Assembly (NCBI GenBank): GCA_009363875.1
Contig: CM018681.1
Location: 41,656,010-41,720,009 of the forward strand
DNA from: Mikania micrantha
Lineage: Eukaryota; Streptophyta; Magnoliopsida; Asterales; Asteraceae
Reading direction: 5' to 3'
Length of the DNA stretch: 64,000 bases
Numbering within the stretch: position 1 is the first letter of the stretch; every line of letters starts with the position of its first letter. Below are positions 1 to 10,659 of this stretch, piece by piece. Under the pieces are notes generated by a model, which saw only the letters and a list, made by a program, of their open reading frames with translations, was not told where the DNA came from and searched no databases. A program made the translations under genes and the position numbers.

Positions 1-640
1 CAGTATGCTTCGTATTCAATATGTCAATGTGCCAATGTGATTCATGTGTTCATGTTTGTGTGTTATAGGATTTTGTTTAGTTTAAGTACAAGTATATATT
101 ATTTATTTATAGTCGATTACGCTTAGCAAGAACAGTATTGTATTATATCACAGTGGTGGGCTGGCGACTGATAAGGCAGGTAGCTGGACAGTACGTATGC
201 CCTATACATATACTGCGTTCGGTGTAATAAGATAGTGTTAGTGCGTAGTGTTATGATGAATAGGATGAAAAACACATCACTTAAACAAATCATAATGCGC
301 AAGCGAGACTCAGTATCATTATGGGTGACGATTCGTAATGATATTAATGTCGAACTTATAATTACGAGAAAACATCAATAAGTACGTAAAACGACCAAAA
401 ACGTATATAATTACGGGTATACACGTAACTATATTCGTTTAATGGTCCGAAAATGAACGAATAGTAAAAATGAGTGAAATATTATATTTTACGTTTTACA
501 ATTTTGAAACTCATCAAAAATAACCAAAGAAATCTAATTTACAACATAAAATATCCGTTTACGTAATTGTAACGATGCGTACGTAAAAATGCGCGAAACC
601 GACACCGAGCGAGACCAAATACCCGGGGAAACCTTCGGGG

Positions 641-648
641 TATAAAAA
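641..648 (+). promoter_or_regulatory. TATA box of LTR A
   Basis: TATAAAAA follows a GC-rich ACCCGGGG-AAACCTTCGGGG block, and a CT-rich leader starts about 30 bases downstream. This is the usual layout of a plant LTR promoter. Promoter activity is inferred. Confidence 0.55.
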
Positions 649-1429
649 CCCTAAATATTGATCATCTTCCTCATTAATTGCAGCCTCACATCTCTCTCTC
701 TAAAATTCCCGTTTACCATTTCTCACACTACAAAACCTTCATTAAAACACCAAGATCTTCTTCATCTCTTCACCAAATCGTGCATATAATATATCAAAAC
801 GATCATCTTGACGAGAGGAAGCTTGTAGTATAAAGGATCGGAGCTAGTTCGAGCTATGTTTTCAGGAATTGTAGAAAGAAGGTACGGTACTATAGGGTTT
901 TTCACTATTCATCTTCTTCTTCAAAGACTCAACTGTGTTAAGCGCTTTTAACTAAGCAACCAGTCCTCAAGAACACTCAGGAAGCCTTGGGATATGGTTG
1001 TTAAAGGGATTTGAGGGCTGTAACAAGAGGATTTAGTTGATGGGAATAGTATCGACCTAAGAAATGTTCGGCCAACCTTAGTATCATCCATGGCAGTTCA
1101 ATTAGCACAATATCGATGATATGTCATGCATGGGATGTCAAGGAACGATTGAATTTGTGAAGAAAGATAATCTTCAAGACTTGGGGGACTCGTCATTGTC
1201 GATATTAGCTTGGCTGATTGGTAGGTGTCGATACTAGCATCCATCGAAGATGGTAGTATCGATGGGCACATCCCATCCTAATTCAAGCTCCTCTACGATA
1301 ATTTTAGCATGCAAACCAATAAAGAACGACTCTAAACCATCAGTATAACATTAATTAGGGTCATCCAAGGGACACGGGTTGAAGGATAAACCGAAATATC
1401 TCAGTTTGAAGGCTGCAAAGGTGGCTAAA

Positions 1430-1456
1430 CCCATCGATACTACTAGTATCGATGGG
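1430..1456. repeat. Perfect 12-bp hairpin CCCATCGATACT in LTR A
   Basis: CCCATCGATACT and its exact reverse complement AGTATCGATGGG are separated by three bases. A related hairpin lies at 1618-1644 (CCCATCGATA, 7-base loop, TATCGATGGG). Single TATCGATGGG or TCGATA motifs occur at about 1190-1270. Similar TATCGA words recur at 63840-63985 in LTR G. Confidence 0.85.
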
Positions 1457-2262
1457 CAAGCCTTATGTTTGACCGAATTGACTAATGGTTACTTTGGTTT
1501 CGATCCATTAACATCAATAACCACAATTTAACAAATGTTAAGCTGGATCAGAAGGATTTGAAACTAAAGGGGCTTGTCGAGATTAAACATAATCAATGAT
1601 GGCTTTGGACCTAAGGACCCATCGATATTGGCATTATCGATGGGTATTGTCTTGGCTTTAGTCGAACCCTAAGTTCATGTGAATAGCCATGCAAGCATTT
1701 ATAAATGGCTAAAATCCTCTACATCACTTACATTAAGGTTATCCATACAAGATAGACTTGATAAACCGGTTAGTTGATCGTTGGAATCAACCACGAACAC
1801 CCACCGATATTGATGGTATCATTGAGTTTTATGTGAATTCGGTAGAGTCTTGAACAATGTAAGGTAACCTTAAACTTTTTCTGAACACCTGAGATTATCA
1901 TAAGGACATAACTCAGCCACATTTCGAGTAACTCATGGGAACAAGGAATAACAAACTCACATACACATGTCACATTTATGCAGAACAAACATTATGTATA
2001 ATGTGACATGACACATGTTTTTCATAAATCAACTGTTATTCTAAGGATTCAATCATGTATTTCAAGTTCATACAACACTCACAAACGAAAGAACAATTTA
2101 TACAAAGGATAATCATAAACAAGTTAACACAATTTAATCAATCGATCGAAGTCTATAACATCATAAATCTTATATTATACGTATGAGTACAATGATATAG
2201 GAAGCACTTAGAAGTCTTGTCTGAATTGCTACTTGTACAAGGTCTGAGTCTACTGTTTCCAG

Positions 2263-3380
2263 GTGAGAACATTAGCCCCTTTTTTTACTGTTTTATAACT
2301 GTTTTGGGGTGGAACACGTGACCATACAATCTTTATACTACAACATTTCAAATAAAGTAGTCACTACACTCTTACAATGATCAAAGGTTTACTTTTCAAT
2401 TTTAAAGGATTTATCAACAATTCTAAAGGATTTACCATCTATTTTAAAGGATTTATCAACCGTTACACACTTTTCTACCAAACGGTTTTATAAAAGGTTT
2501 TCTAAACTGTTTTACAACTGTTTTACCCAAAATGGTTTTATAAATGTTAAACACTTTTAAAGAATAAGTTTTTTATATTCTTTTACTAATAACTTGTGTT
2601 TTCAAATAAATATTATGTTACAAAACCTTGTTATTATACAAGGACAATATTCTCAGTATTCAATCAGGTTTTTCGAACAAGGTATGAATTCATGAGATTC
2701 AATCAAAGGTTTTCAACTCAAGGTATTCAAGCAATGGATTTCAAAACAAGAGACTCAATCATGGTTTCAAACCAAGTATTCAATCAAGTTAAACGTCTAT
2801 TCAATCTTAATTAGAATAAATTGTCATGGTGTTCATCATTGTGAACAAGCTTATACACATCAAGACACGTTTATTCAACCATATTCTTAATCTCTTAACG
2901 CTAGTACTGGGTGATCACAACAAGGGAAAGAGAGACACGTTTTGGTTATGCCAAGGCTGTGATTAGCGTTTAAATATGTTTTAAACCCTAACTGCAGATT
3001 GGATGCGTTACGGTAATATGAATTTGCTGCTAATTAACTTTACTAGCATAGGTCATATTTATCGGGTCACGTCAACACAGAGTTGGGTTCCGAGTAAACT
3101 CGTTAGTACTACTCATGTTGAATGCATTTGCTGACTACTTTTATTACTCAAAATGTAATTTGGGTCTTTATTATATGTTGGCTTTACTAGTAAATAGTCT
3201 TTTGACTATTTACACACGTTATTCTTACTTGTTGATAGTTGGTGTTACAATTATGCATGACTTGTTTCTACAAATTTTTTATTCACATGTTTACAACTAC
3301 AGATTCTTATATACAAATGTTAAACCTATTGTTCTCACCAACTACTTTTGTAGTTGTCAGTTACTTTTCACGTGTTTCAG
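2263..3380 (+). other. Intron-like module of LTR A
   Basis: The donor-like site is CCAG|GTGAGA at 2263. The acceptor-like site is ACGTGTTTCAG|GTAATC, ending at 3380. A perfect hairpin CAACTAC-TTTT-GTAGTTG at 3339-3356 lies just upstream and is preceded by TCTCAC. The module has equivalents in every chromovirus-type LTR of this window. Splicing itself is inferred. Confidence 0.5.
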
Positions 3381-3706
3381 GTAATCAGGTTTAGAACATC
3401 TCCAGAACAACTAAGGAGACCATACTAAAATAGAACAAGATGAAGAAACAAGTTAGGATGGATTAGAAACTCACTTAGTCCTGATTGTTTAACTGTCTTG
3501 TCTGAGTCTTATTTTTTAAACAATATTTTTGGGTCTGTAGTTGTCATTCTTTTGGTAGATAATTAGAATGCCTTTAACTAAAAAAATGTCTAACATTAGG
3601 AAATAAGTAATGCATTGTGGTTGTTATTCTTTCAATACTTGTGCATGATTCAACCATTATTCGTCACCGCGCCGTGAATTCCGCACTCAGCGCAGGGGTT
3701 GTGACA

Positions 3707-4393
3707 CAAACCGATCTGGGATATTACAATCCACCATCTTTTACTTTTTTTACTTTTGGGGTGAAACATGCAACTTATCTATTATGATTTTCATGTGAAC
3801 TTAGTTTAATGAACTTATAGTTAGTGAACTTTAGCTAAGAACATGCATTGATAACCCTCATTTAGTGACTACGATAGATATATTGGACTGACCATCCCAC
3901 CGATGATTGATTGACCCTCCGGGGTAGGCCCATGGTAATAGGTTACTATTTAAGCGTCTTAGTGATGCTAAACATAGATAAAACATCATTTTTGAACATC
4001 AGTTGATCAGCTTACTTGCTAGTTCATTTTTAACTATGTTCATTGTGCTTTGAGTTCACATAAGACATTATTTATAACATTTTATAAACATTTTTGTAAG
4101 AGTGTTCAAAAATATGAAACTCACCAACTATTTGTAGTTGACACTTGATTTTTAAACATGTTTTAGGTGGGAATGCTAGTTAGCTATAGTATTGAGCTTG
4201 GATTAGTTTTCATTTAATTTATCTTTGATGTATTGAAAGTAAATTGATGTAATAGTTAGGGTTTGAACATTTTGAACAATATATTAAATATTTGAGTTTA
4301 ATGTTTGAACTATTTACAACTTCATACCTTGTGCTAGGAACAATCTACACTTCATGTCACCCCGATGTTTCCACCATCGGTTGGGGTGTTACA
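3707..4393 (+). repeat. Chromovirus-type LTR B, 3' part
   Basis: This is a non-coding segment ending in TTGGGGTGTTACA, an LTR end. It carries the hairpin CAACTA-TTTG-TAGTTG (4125-4140) after ACTCAC and an acceptor-like ATGTTTTAG|GTGGG ending at 4166. The TTTTACTTTTGGGGTGAAACATG block near 3745-3775 resembles LTR A just after its donor site, so LTR B begins inside its intron-like module and its donor is missing. LTR A may have been inserted here, but its left end is not visible. Confidence 0.55.
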
Positions 4394-4762
4394 TTGAGTA
4401 GCATCTCAATCAATCAATAATAGGGTCGTTAATGTATCTCATAGCCAGCCAGCCAGACATCATGTTTTCTGTCTGTCAATACGCAAGATATCAAGGGAAT
4501 TAAAAAAGAATATCATTTGATTGCTGTCAAACAAATTTTTTGATACCTGGCCTACAAGTCTCGGCTCAGTATATGGTGTCCTAAGAATTAAGAATTTAAT
4601 CTTTATGCTTTATCTGATAGTGATTTTTGTGGTTATAATTTAGAAAGGAAGCTAACTACTGGTGGATATCAATACTTAGGAGATTGCCTTGTGTTGTGGA
4701 ATGCAAGAAACAAAAAACTCTTTCCACTTCAACTGCTAAGGCATAGTAAGTTACTACCTCAA
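4394..4762 (+). pseudogene. Copia RT/RNase H fragment
   Basis: Translation gives GSLMYLIASQPDIMFSVCQYAR, broken here by length limit into GSLMYLIASQPDIM followed by FSVCQYAR, which is the end of a Copia reverse transcriptase. After frame changes come LSDSDFCGYNLERKLTTGGY and LGDCLVLWNA, the start of Copia RNase H. In-frame stops and at least two frameshifts make it dead. It is bounded by the end of LTR B and by TSD-like CTCAA (4758-4762) before LTR C. It is the oldest visible host layer of the nest. No other part of this + strand Copia element is seen in the window. Confidence 0.8.
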
Positions 4763-5960
4763 TGTCACACCCCGAGCCGGTGGGATGGATCGACTTTCCC
4801 GTCGGGCGGAATGGTCTTGAGGCGTGATCACATCAGTGTGATGAGATTGAATACATAGCACATGATATATTATTAAGAAAAACTACACATACATGCATTG
4901 AGAATTACAAAGTTAAATTACATTGGTTCGAGTTCAATAATTTAACCCTTTAATTCTAACAAAAGACATATAATATAATTCTGCCTTGAACTGTCACTCA
5001 TCTACAAAATGTTCTGGGTCATATGTTGTTCCAACACAAAATGGACAAAATCTGATAGATCCTCCTAATAGGCCACCTAGCTAATCTCCTGCTTTTGGTG
5101 ACTAAGCTGGTTCGTCACCTGAGAAGAATCATGCAAAATCAACTCAACACTAGGTTGGTGAGTTCATTTGATTATTTGGTTTAAATATGTTTTAGAAAAA
5201 ACTTATCCAATTTAAAACAATTTGAAATTCTCAATTATGTTCACCACATCCTATATAGAAATATAATCCCAATCGTTTTATCTTTCACAAAGATTATCAT
5301 GACTGATAACTTGAGTTAATTATAACTATCGTTCAGACAATGATGTTCGGAATATTGGAATTTCCCCACACAGTTTTCAATAAATAAGGAATTCCACTTG
5401 TTTCAATTAATTCGACATACCCCACGCATAGCTTCCACCTTAGACATCACCACTGACATCACCCCCTCTTGTAAAGTATCGCTTATATATAGGGCCTACG
5501 TAGGGTCAAGCCCAACCGGCATCCCACCACGCCCTTGACAAGACACGATCATGTCCTTAGTGGAAAATAAGGCTTTCCCGCTGCAATCGCTCACACAAGT
5601 TCACAATTGTCTCATTTTTCTCAATCATCACATTGTTCTCAAATGAATGAGTTTACTATTTCTCACCCTCAACTGGGAGTGATAGTCAACTCATTTAGTA
5701 AATGAATTTAAATTGATCAATATTATGGTCAACACTAAGTTAAACCAATATGCTCCCAATTTACACCCATTTGTTTTGGAATTATGTTCTCACAGATTTC
5801 TTCACAATTGTCTGCCACTAACCAATACTTAGGCTGATTATCAGTCAACCAGTCATTGCTAGTGCTCCAAAACAGCTGTGGCTAGTTAATAGTAAAATTC
5901 TGACAATGTATTATCACCCATGTGGCCGTTTATCAAACTTGACTGATGCCTCCCTTTTAC
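4763..5960 (-). repeat. LTR C, truncated (left LTR of gypsy element G)
   Basis: It starts TGTCACACCCCGAGCCGG and aligns along its length with 45161-45960 and then 61900-62290. The gag-only element inserted into that right-hand copy is absent here, so this copy shows the empty site around 5566. In minus orientation it has hairpin CAAC/GTTG (5145-5157) and an acceptor-like TTCTTCTCAG|GTGAC ending at 5119. Similarity to LTR G stops at about 5950-5980, where sequence of the Copia-2 env-like ORF begins. That junction has no LTR terminus, so a deletion is inferred. Confidence 0.75.
5119..5960 (-). other. Intron-like module of LTR C, donor lost
   Basis: The minus strand reads ACTCACCAAC, then GTTGAGTTGATTTTGC, then TTCTTCTCAG|GTGACGAAC. 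This is the acceptor half of the module found in the other LTRs. The donor half would lie beyond the truncation point. Confidence 0.45.
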
Positions 5961-6880
5961 GGATATCATTCGAATCCCTGACTAGTGAGTCGGTTTTAGC
6001 ATGACCTGAGTCCATCTCAGGAATGTCATGTACCCCTTTTTCTTGATTCTGGGGATTTCCAGCCTCAGTTTCAAAAACTTCATTGGCTGTTGCCATATCT
6101 GGAGTCTTCTTGTCTAATCCATCCATATGAAGACCCATTGGGCTTTCATGTGAGATGGATGCTCCAGATATATGATCATGATGTCTAGATGGACTAGATA
6201 CCCTGATCTTATCCTCTTCTCCATGGGTAGGAGATTGATGATTTTGAGCAGAGGTTTGAAGGGGCTGCTCCTCAATTTGTGAGGGGGGAGGAGAATCAAT
6301 TTGCTCAAAGTTTTAATCAATCTCATGAAGAATTTGGGCAATAGAGTCAAGAGCTTTATGTGGTGAAGAAACAGAAGTGTCCTTGGGAGATTGGACTGCC
6401 ATCTGAGTGTCAAGTGACACTTCAGTGGTTTGTGAGTGATCCCTTTGGAGTACAACATCATCCTGTTGAGAGGACTGATGAGGAGCTAGATGGGGATGAG
6501 ATTCAGGATCTAGCTGTCCAATGGGGACAGAGACTTGTTCAAGGATCTCAACTTCCTGAACAGTCTTTTTGGGCATTTTAGGTTTGGGGCTTTGGTAGAA
6601 GCTTTTCTTTTGGCAGGTACCTTTATAGGTGTGGAAGAGGAGGTGGATGTGGATGTGGGCTCTCCAAGAACGGTTATGTCCTCAGTGTCATCCATAAGTT
6701 TGGCCTTAGTGTTCAACCTAGTGAACACTTGCTTGTCAATGCTGTTGACATTAGAAAGAGGAGCAATATGACAAACATTATTGATATCAGCAAACAGACA
6801 TGCCATTACAAAATGATGGTATAGCATGAATTTGGGACTCTTTTGGTGATGCACCAAGTGGTCTAAAATTATTTTGGACA
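5960..6880 (-). pseudogene. Copia-2 env-like ORF, C-terminal part
   Basis: This is the continuation, across solo LTR D, of the ORF that starts at 34690. The part near 6880 continues the helical core with a FVMACLFADINNV segment. It is followed by a Ser/Thr/Pro-rich and Lys-rich tail (PAKRKASTKAP) and then a Gln/Ser/Asp-rich tail. There is a frameshift near 6580 and an in-frame stop at 6313-6315. It lies where Sireviruses carry their env-like gene, downstream of pol. No membrane segment or signal peptide is visible, so 'env-like' refers to position only. The last residues before 5914 come from LTR C. Function is unknown. Confidence 0.7.
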
Positions 6881-7237
6881 GATTGTGTCACACCCCGAGC
6901 CGGCGGGCCGGATCGTGTGTCCCGTCGGGTGGAATGTTCCCGGGGCGCGATATCGTGAATGATAATCATGATGATCATATTTTTTATATTGCACATGATA
7001 TATAATGAGAAACTGCTAAATGAAAATAGAATTACAAAGTTAAATTACATATGTTTTGTTCATAATTTAACAATGTAAATCTACTATCAACATCATAATT
7101 CTTCTATCTTGTATCTGCACAAGATATACAAAATAATTTGTAAAATGATGTTCAAAAATATGCAGGTCCAAATACTTGGTCCTCTATCTGGTATCCTAGT
7201 CCAAAAGCAATAACTTCTACTCAGACCTGTTCGTCAC

Positions 7238-8675
7238 CTGGGAAGTCACGCAAAAAGATCAAGTCAACACATGGTTGGTGAGTTCATGTAGTTCTATTTA
7301 AAAGTGAATTTGAATAAACCGTTCGAATGACAACCTTAACCTGACCATTAACCACCTATACCATCTAGTTCAGTATGCTTATATATAGGGCATATGTAGG
7401 GTCGAACTTACCGCCAGCTCAGCCACCGTCCCACCACATACCAAACCGCATGATATATTGTTCCTGGTGATAATTAAGCATTTCATCCCATACCTTTGAT
7501 TCACAATGTTTGATTACCCTGAAAACTGTTTACCTTGATCCCCCGAAATGACAACCTTAACCTCATCAACAACCACCTATGTTATCCAATCAAGTATGCT
7601 TATGTATAGGCCATATGTAGGGTCGAACTTACCGCCCGCCCATCCACCGTCCCACCACATACGGGACTGCTTAACATATTGTTTTTAATGATAATTAAGT
7701 GTTTCATTCCATCCATCGTTATAATAGATTTTGATTTCCACAAATTGAAATACTACTGATTTCTTGAGTTCATCAAGTATTCATGATCCCCATAGCACTT
7801 GTAGAAACATGATAATAAATGCTTAATTAAATGAATAATTAGTCATTTAAATACAACTAAGACATGATGATTGGGCCATATTTGACTCAATCAATTAGAC
7901 TTAGTTGTTGGTGGTGTCCAAGTTGTACGGTCTCACACATGGCCCATATCAGGCATGACCCAAATGAGTCTACCTGTATATGTCGGGACTTTCATGATGT
8001 GCCCATATAAGCTTGAAGCTTCAGGTGTACTGTACATGTCGGGACTTTAAGATATCCTTTGATTTTGATCGTCATTGTTCTCTTGAATTCGTTTGATCCT
8101 TTGATTTATTGATTTATGCCCATATAGCTTAACTATAAAAGACTACTATTCATGACGGGACTTTCCATGTGTTATCACGTGGTCTCGATCTGCATACAAC
8201 TGACATCCACCTTAACTTGATCACTAATGATTTCATTAGTTCTTTGATTCACACACGACTATGATTTCTTGATTCTGATACTTAGAATTCCATGGCTACA
8301 ACACTGAGTTTAGATTCTTGAATTTGATCTTTAGTTTACTTGAACACACACTGAATTAGATTCCTTGGATTTGATTCTTTAGTTTTAGTTCTCTTGATCA
8401 CACATTGAATTTAGATTCTTTGAATTTGAACTTGATAGAATAAATGTTTGACTTAGAATTATTGTTTTACTCATGCAGAGTAATTTATTAATTCGTTGAT
8501 AAAACATGTATATCAATTACCTAGACAGGAGTCTAGGATACATTTGTACATATAAAACGTACAATAAATAAAAGCATTTACGTAAAACATATTTTTAAAG
8601 AAAAAGAGTTTACGCATGCTTCTCAGCCCCGCGTTTGAAAACAAAAATGTTTAGAAAAGGGGGCAATGAACTTAC
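7238..8675 (-). other. Intron-like module of LTR D
   Basis: On the minus strand the donor is ACACAG|GTAAGTTC, a full match to the plant 5' splice consensus, at 8675. The acceptor is GACTTCCCAG|GTGACG, ending at 7238. Hairpin CAAC/GTTG lies at 7265-7277 after ACTCAC. Length is 1438 bases. Confidence 0.5.
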
Positions 8676-9699
8676 CTGTGTTGCTAAGAACTGAACCACA
8701 ACAAAATGCTCCCTCGTTACTTGTAGACTATGTTTCTTCAGTACCTGAGTTGTTTTAAACTATAAGTATTTACAATAGACGTATCTAGGGTTTTGGTCTC
8801 GGTGTGCAACTAAGTGTCCTACGTAGCTAATGTGTTTCTATGATTCTCTCTGACTAGTATAAGCGTATTACCCTTTTATAAGCCCGTATCTCGTGAACGT
8901 AAGGTTTACATTATTTACATTCGTAGTCTTTTAATTAAAATATTTTCAATAATTCATTTTAGGTTAAATCATTAAGTTAGAAATCATTTAATTTAATTTA
9001 AATAAGTTTATAAATCAATTTCTTTTATTAAAACATAATTTATTTTAAGGAAGTATAACTTTCATGATTAGACTTAGGTAATCCAATTCGATTAACTCTA
9101 AGTCTTTTATGATATGTTTTCGTTTTCCCATGGTTTTTTGATCAATTCTTTGTATAACCCATCCTAGGTAGTTCAAATGAACCACCTAATTTAGTTACGT
9201 GTTTTCATGAAATGTCTAAGCGTTAGATGTTGATAGTGAAATCAACATCTATATGCTTAGCTATTGTTTTGATTCGTAATGCATCTATCATCGTGTCATT
9301 AATAGTTTAGTCTAATGAAACAAAATGTGCTAAACTAAAATGATGTCCAACATTCATGTTGTAGTTCAACCTTTGTTTAGAAAAGTATTAGTGTTATCAA
9401 TCCCTAACATAAGGGACTTACAACTTTGTTTCCTTACTTGAAAACCGTAATTATGGTTTCTTTAATTGGATTCATGCATCTTAGACCAAACCTACATGAA
9501 ATAACCCATGATTAAACTTCATTATCCCTTGGAAAACATGAGTGTTAACCCTATTAGATCCCCACCTTGACATCCATATGCCACACCCATGCATGCACTC
9601 ACGTAATCAAATCCATGCATGCCCTAATGTACACAATCCATGAAATCAGCCTACTTGAATCACCCATGAGGAAGAATTCAGTTGGTGTGAATCAATGGT

Positions 9700-10050
9700 T
9701 GGCCGAATAGGGTTCCTGCGAAGGGGTCTTGGCCGAAGGGAGTAACTCATCCGAATAAGAAGCTTGCTGACCGAAGTGACTTGGGCCGAATAGGGTCTCA
9801 TGCGTATGAGCTCTTGATCGAATATGGGCAGCCGAGTGAAGGCCTGGCCGAAGGGAAGATTGGCCGACCGACAGTGACCTAGCCGAACTAACATGACCGA
9901 ATGAGATGGCCTGGGCCGAAATGTAGATGGGGTGAAGGGCTTGGACCCAATGAAGGGGAGCCGTGCGAAGGAAGCCCTTCGGCTTAGGGGCTGGCCATTC
10001 GAACTTGTGGCCATTCAGCCCCCCTGATGGTGGTTCTTCGGCCGATCGGA
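9700..10050. repeat. CCGAA-rich degenerate repeat in LTR D
   Basis: About a dozen GGCCGAA, ACCGAA or TCCGAA words occur at irregular 15-20 base spacing in an island much richer in GC than its surroundings. It lies downstream of the inferred promoter region on the minus strand (around 10450). Both frames across it are open for about 120 codons, but they are repeat-derived and I do not call them genes. Confidence 0.7.
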
Positions 10051-10659
10051 CTCCCACATTTGCAGCTCACAAAAACCAGGGTCTAGAACTAGATCATGGT
10101 ATCCCCCTTGTTCCTACACCATCCTAGTATGATTTAGTGTAGTTTCTCTACGGTTTTAAGGCTAGAACCGGTTTCTTGAGGGGTTCGAACTAAGGGTTTT
10201 GAAAACCCTAAAAATCGAATATAAAACTTGAATCTACCTCAAATCGACTGATTCAAAGCTCAGATCAGTTGTACTTTCGTGTTCTACAAGTTGTAGTGGT
10301 CGTTTTGACACCACAAAGGCTCGATTTCGTTGAGAAATGAAGAAGATGGCGTTGTGGCTTCTAGAGAGAAAGTAGAGAGAGAGGACGAATTGAATGGTGA
10401 TGAGGCTGGTAGGTGGGGTGAGATGAGGCCATAAATGCCTCATTAAAGGCTTCAAATTACCCGGGTATGTTCGTTCTCGCTAGGTTTCGCGTAAAACGTC
10501 GGTTTTCTTTTGTTTTCGTAATGAAACGTCTCGGTTTTAAAAATAAAGTTTCTAAATTTATTTTAGGTGGTAATTCCTAGTAAATTAAATAAATATCTTC
10601 CGTTTATTTTAAATTTCTGAAAATATTAAATTTACTGTTTAAATCGAATCGTACAGTCG

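Larger units (their letters stand above)
1..3706 (+). repeat. Chromovirus-type LTR A (5' end outside window)
   Basis: This is non-coding, AT-rich sequence that ends in TTGTGACA at 3706. It has the layout of a long Tekay/Del-type gypsy LTR: an upstream region, a TATA box at 641-648 after an ACCCGGGG block, a pyrimidine-rich leader, a splice-donor-like site at 2263, and a hairpin plus acceptor-like site ending at 3380. The block around 580-650 (GCGCGAAACC, then ACCCGGGG) is recognisable in reverse in LTR D near 10460-10500. No PBS follows the end, so this is a solo LTR or the 3' LTR of an element that starts outside the window. Reading frames inside it are short and show no family motif. Confidence 0.7.
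6886..10659 (-). repeat. Solo LTR D, main segment
   Basis: The LTR starts TGTCACACCCCGAGCCGGC at 6886 after GATTG (6881-6885). It continues beyond two later insertions at 20609-21039 and ends ATGTTACA at 34164 before AATTG, a target duplication with one mismatch. Its total length is about 4215 bases. No PBS, polypurine tract or coding region is attached, so it is a solo LTR. Removing it rejoins the env-like frame of Copia-2 across the site. The segment holds an intron-like module (7238-8675), a CCGAA-rich tract (9700-10050) and no convincing gene. Confidence 0.8.

Noticed and set aside
9646..10057. Two overlapping open frames of about 120 codons on the minus strand
   Set aside because: They arise from the CCGAA-rich repeat in solo LTR D; two frames open at once and no recognisable domain.
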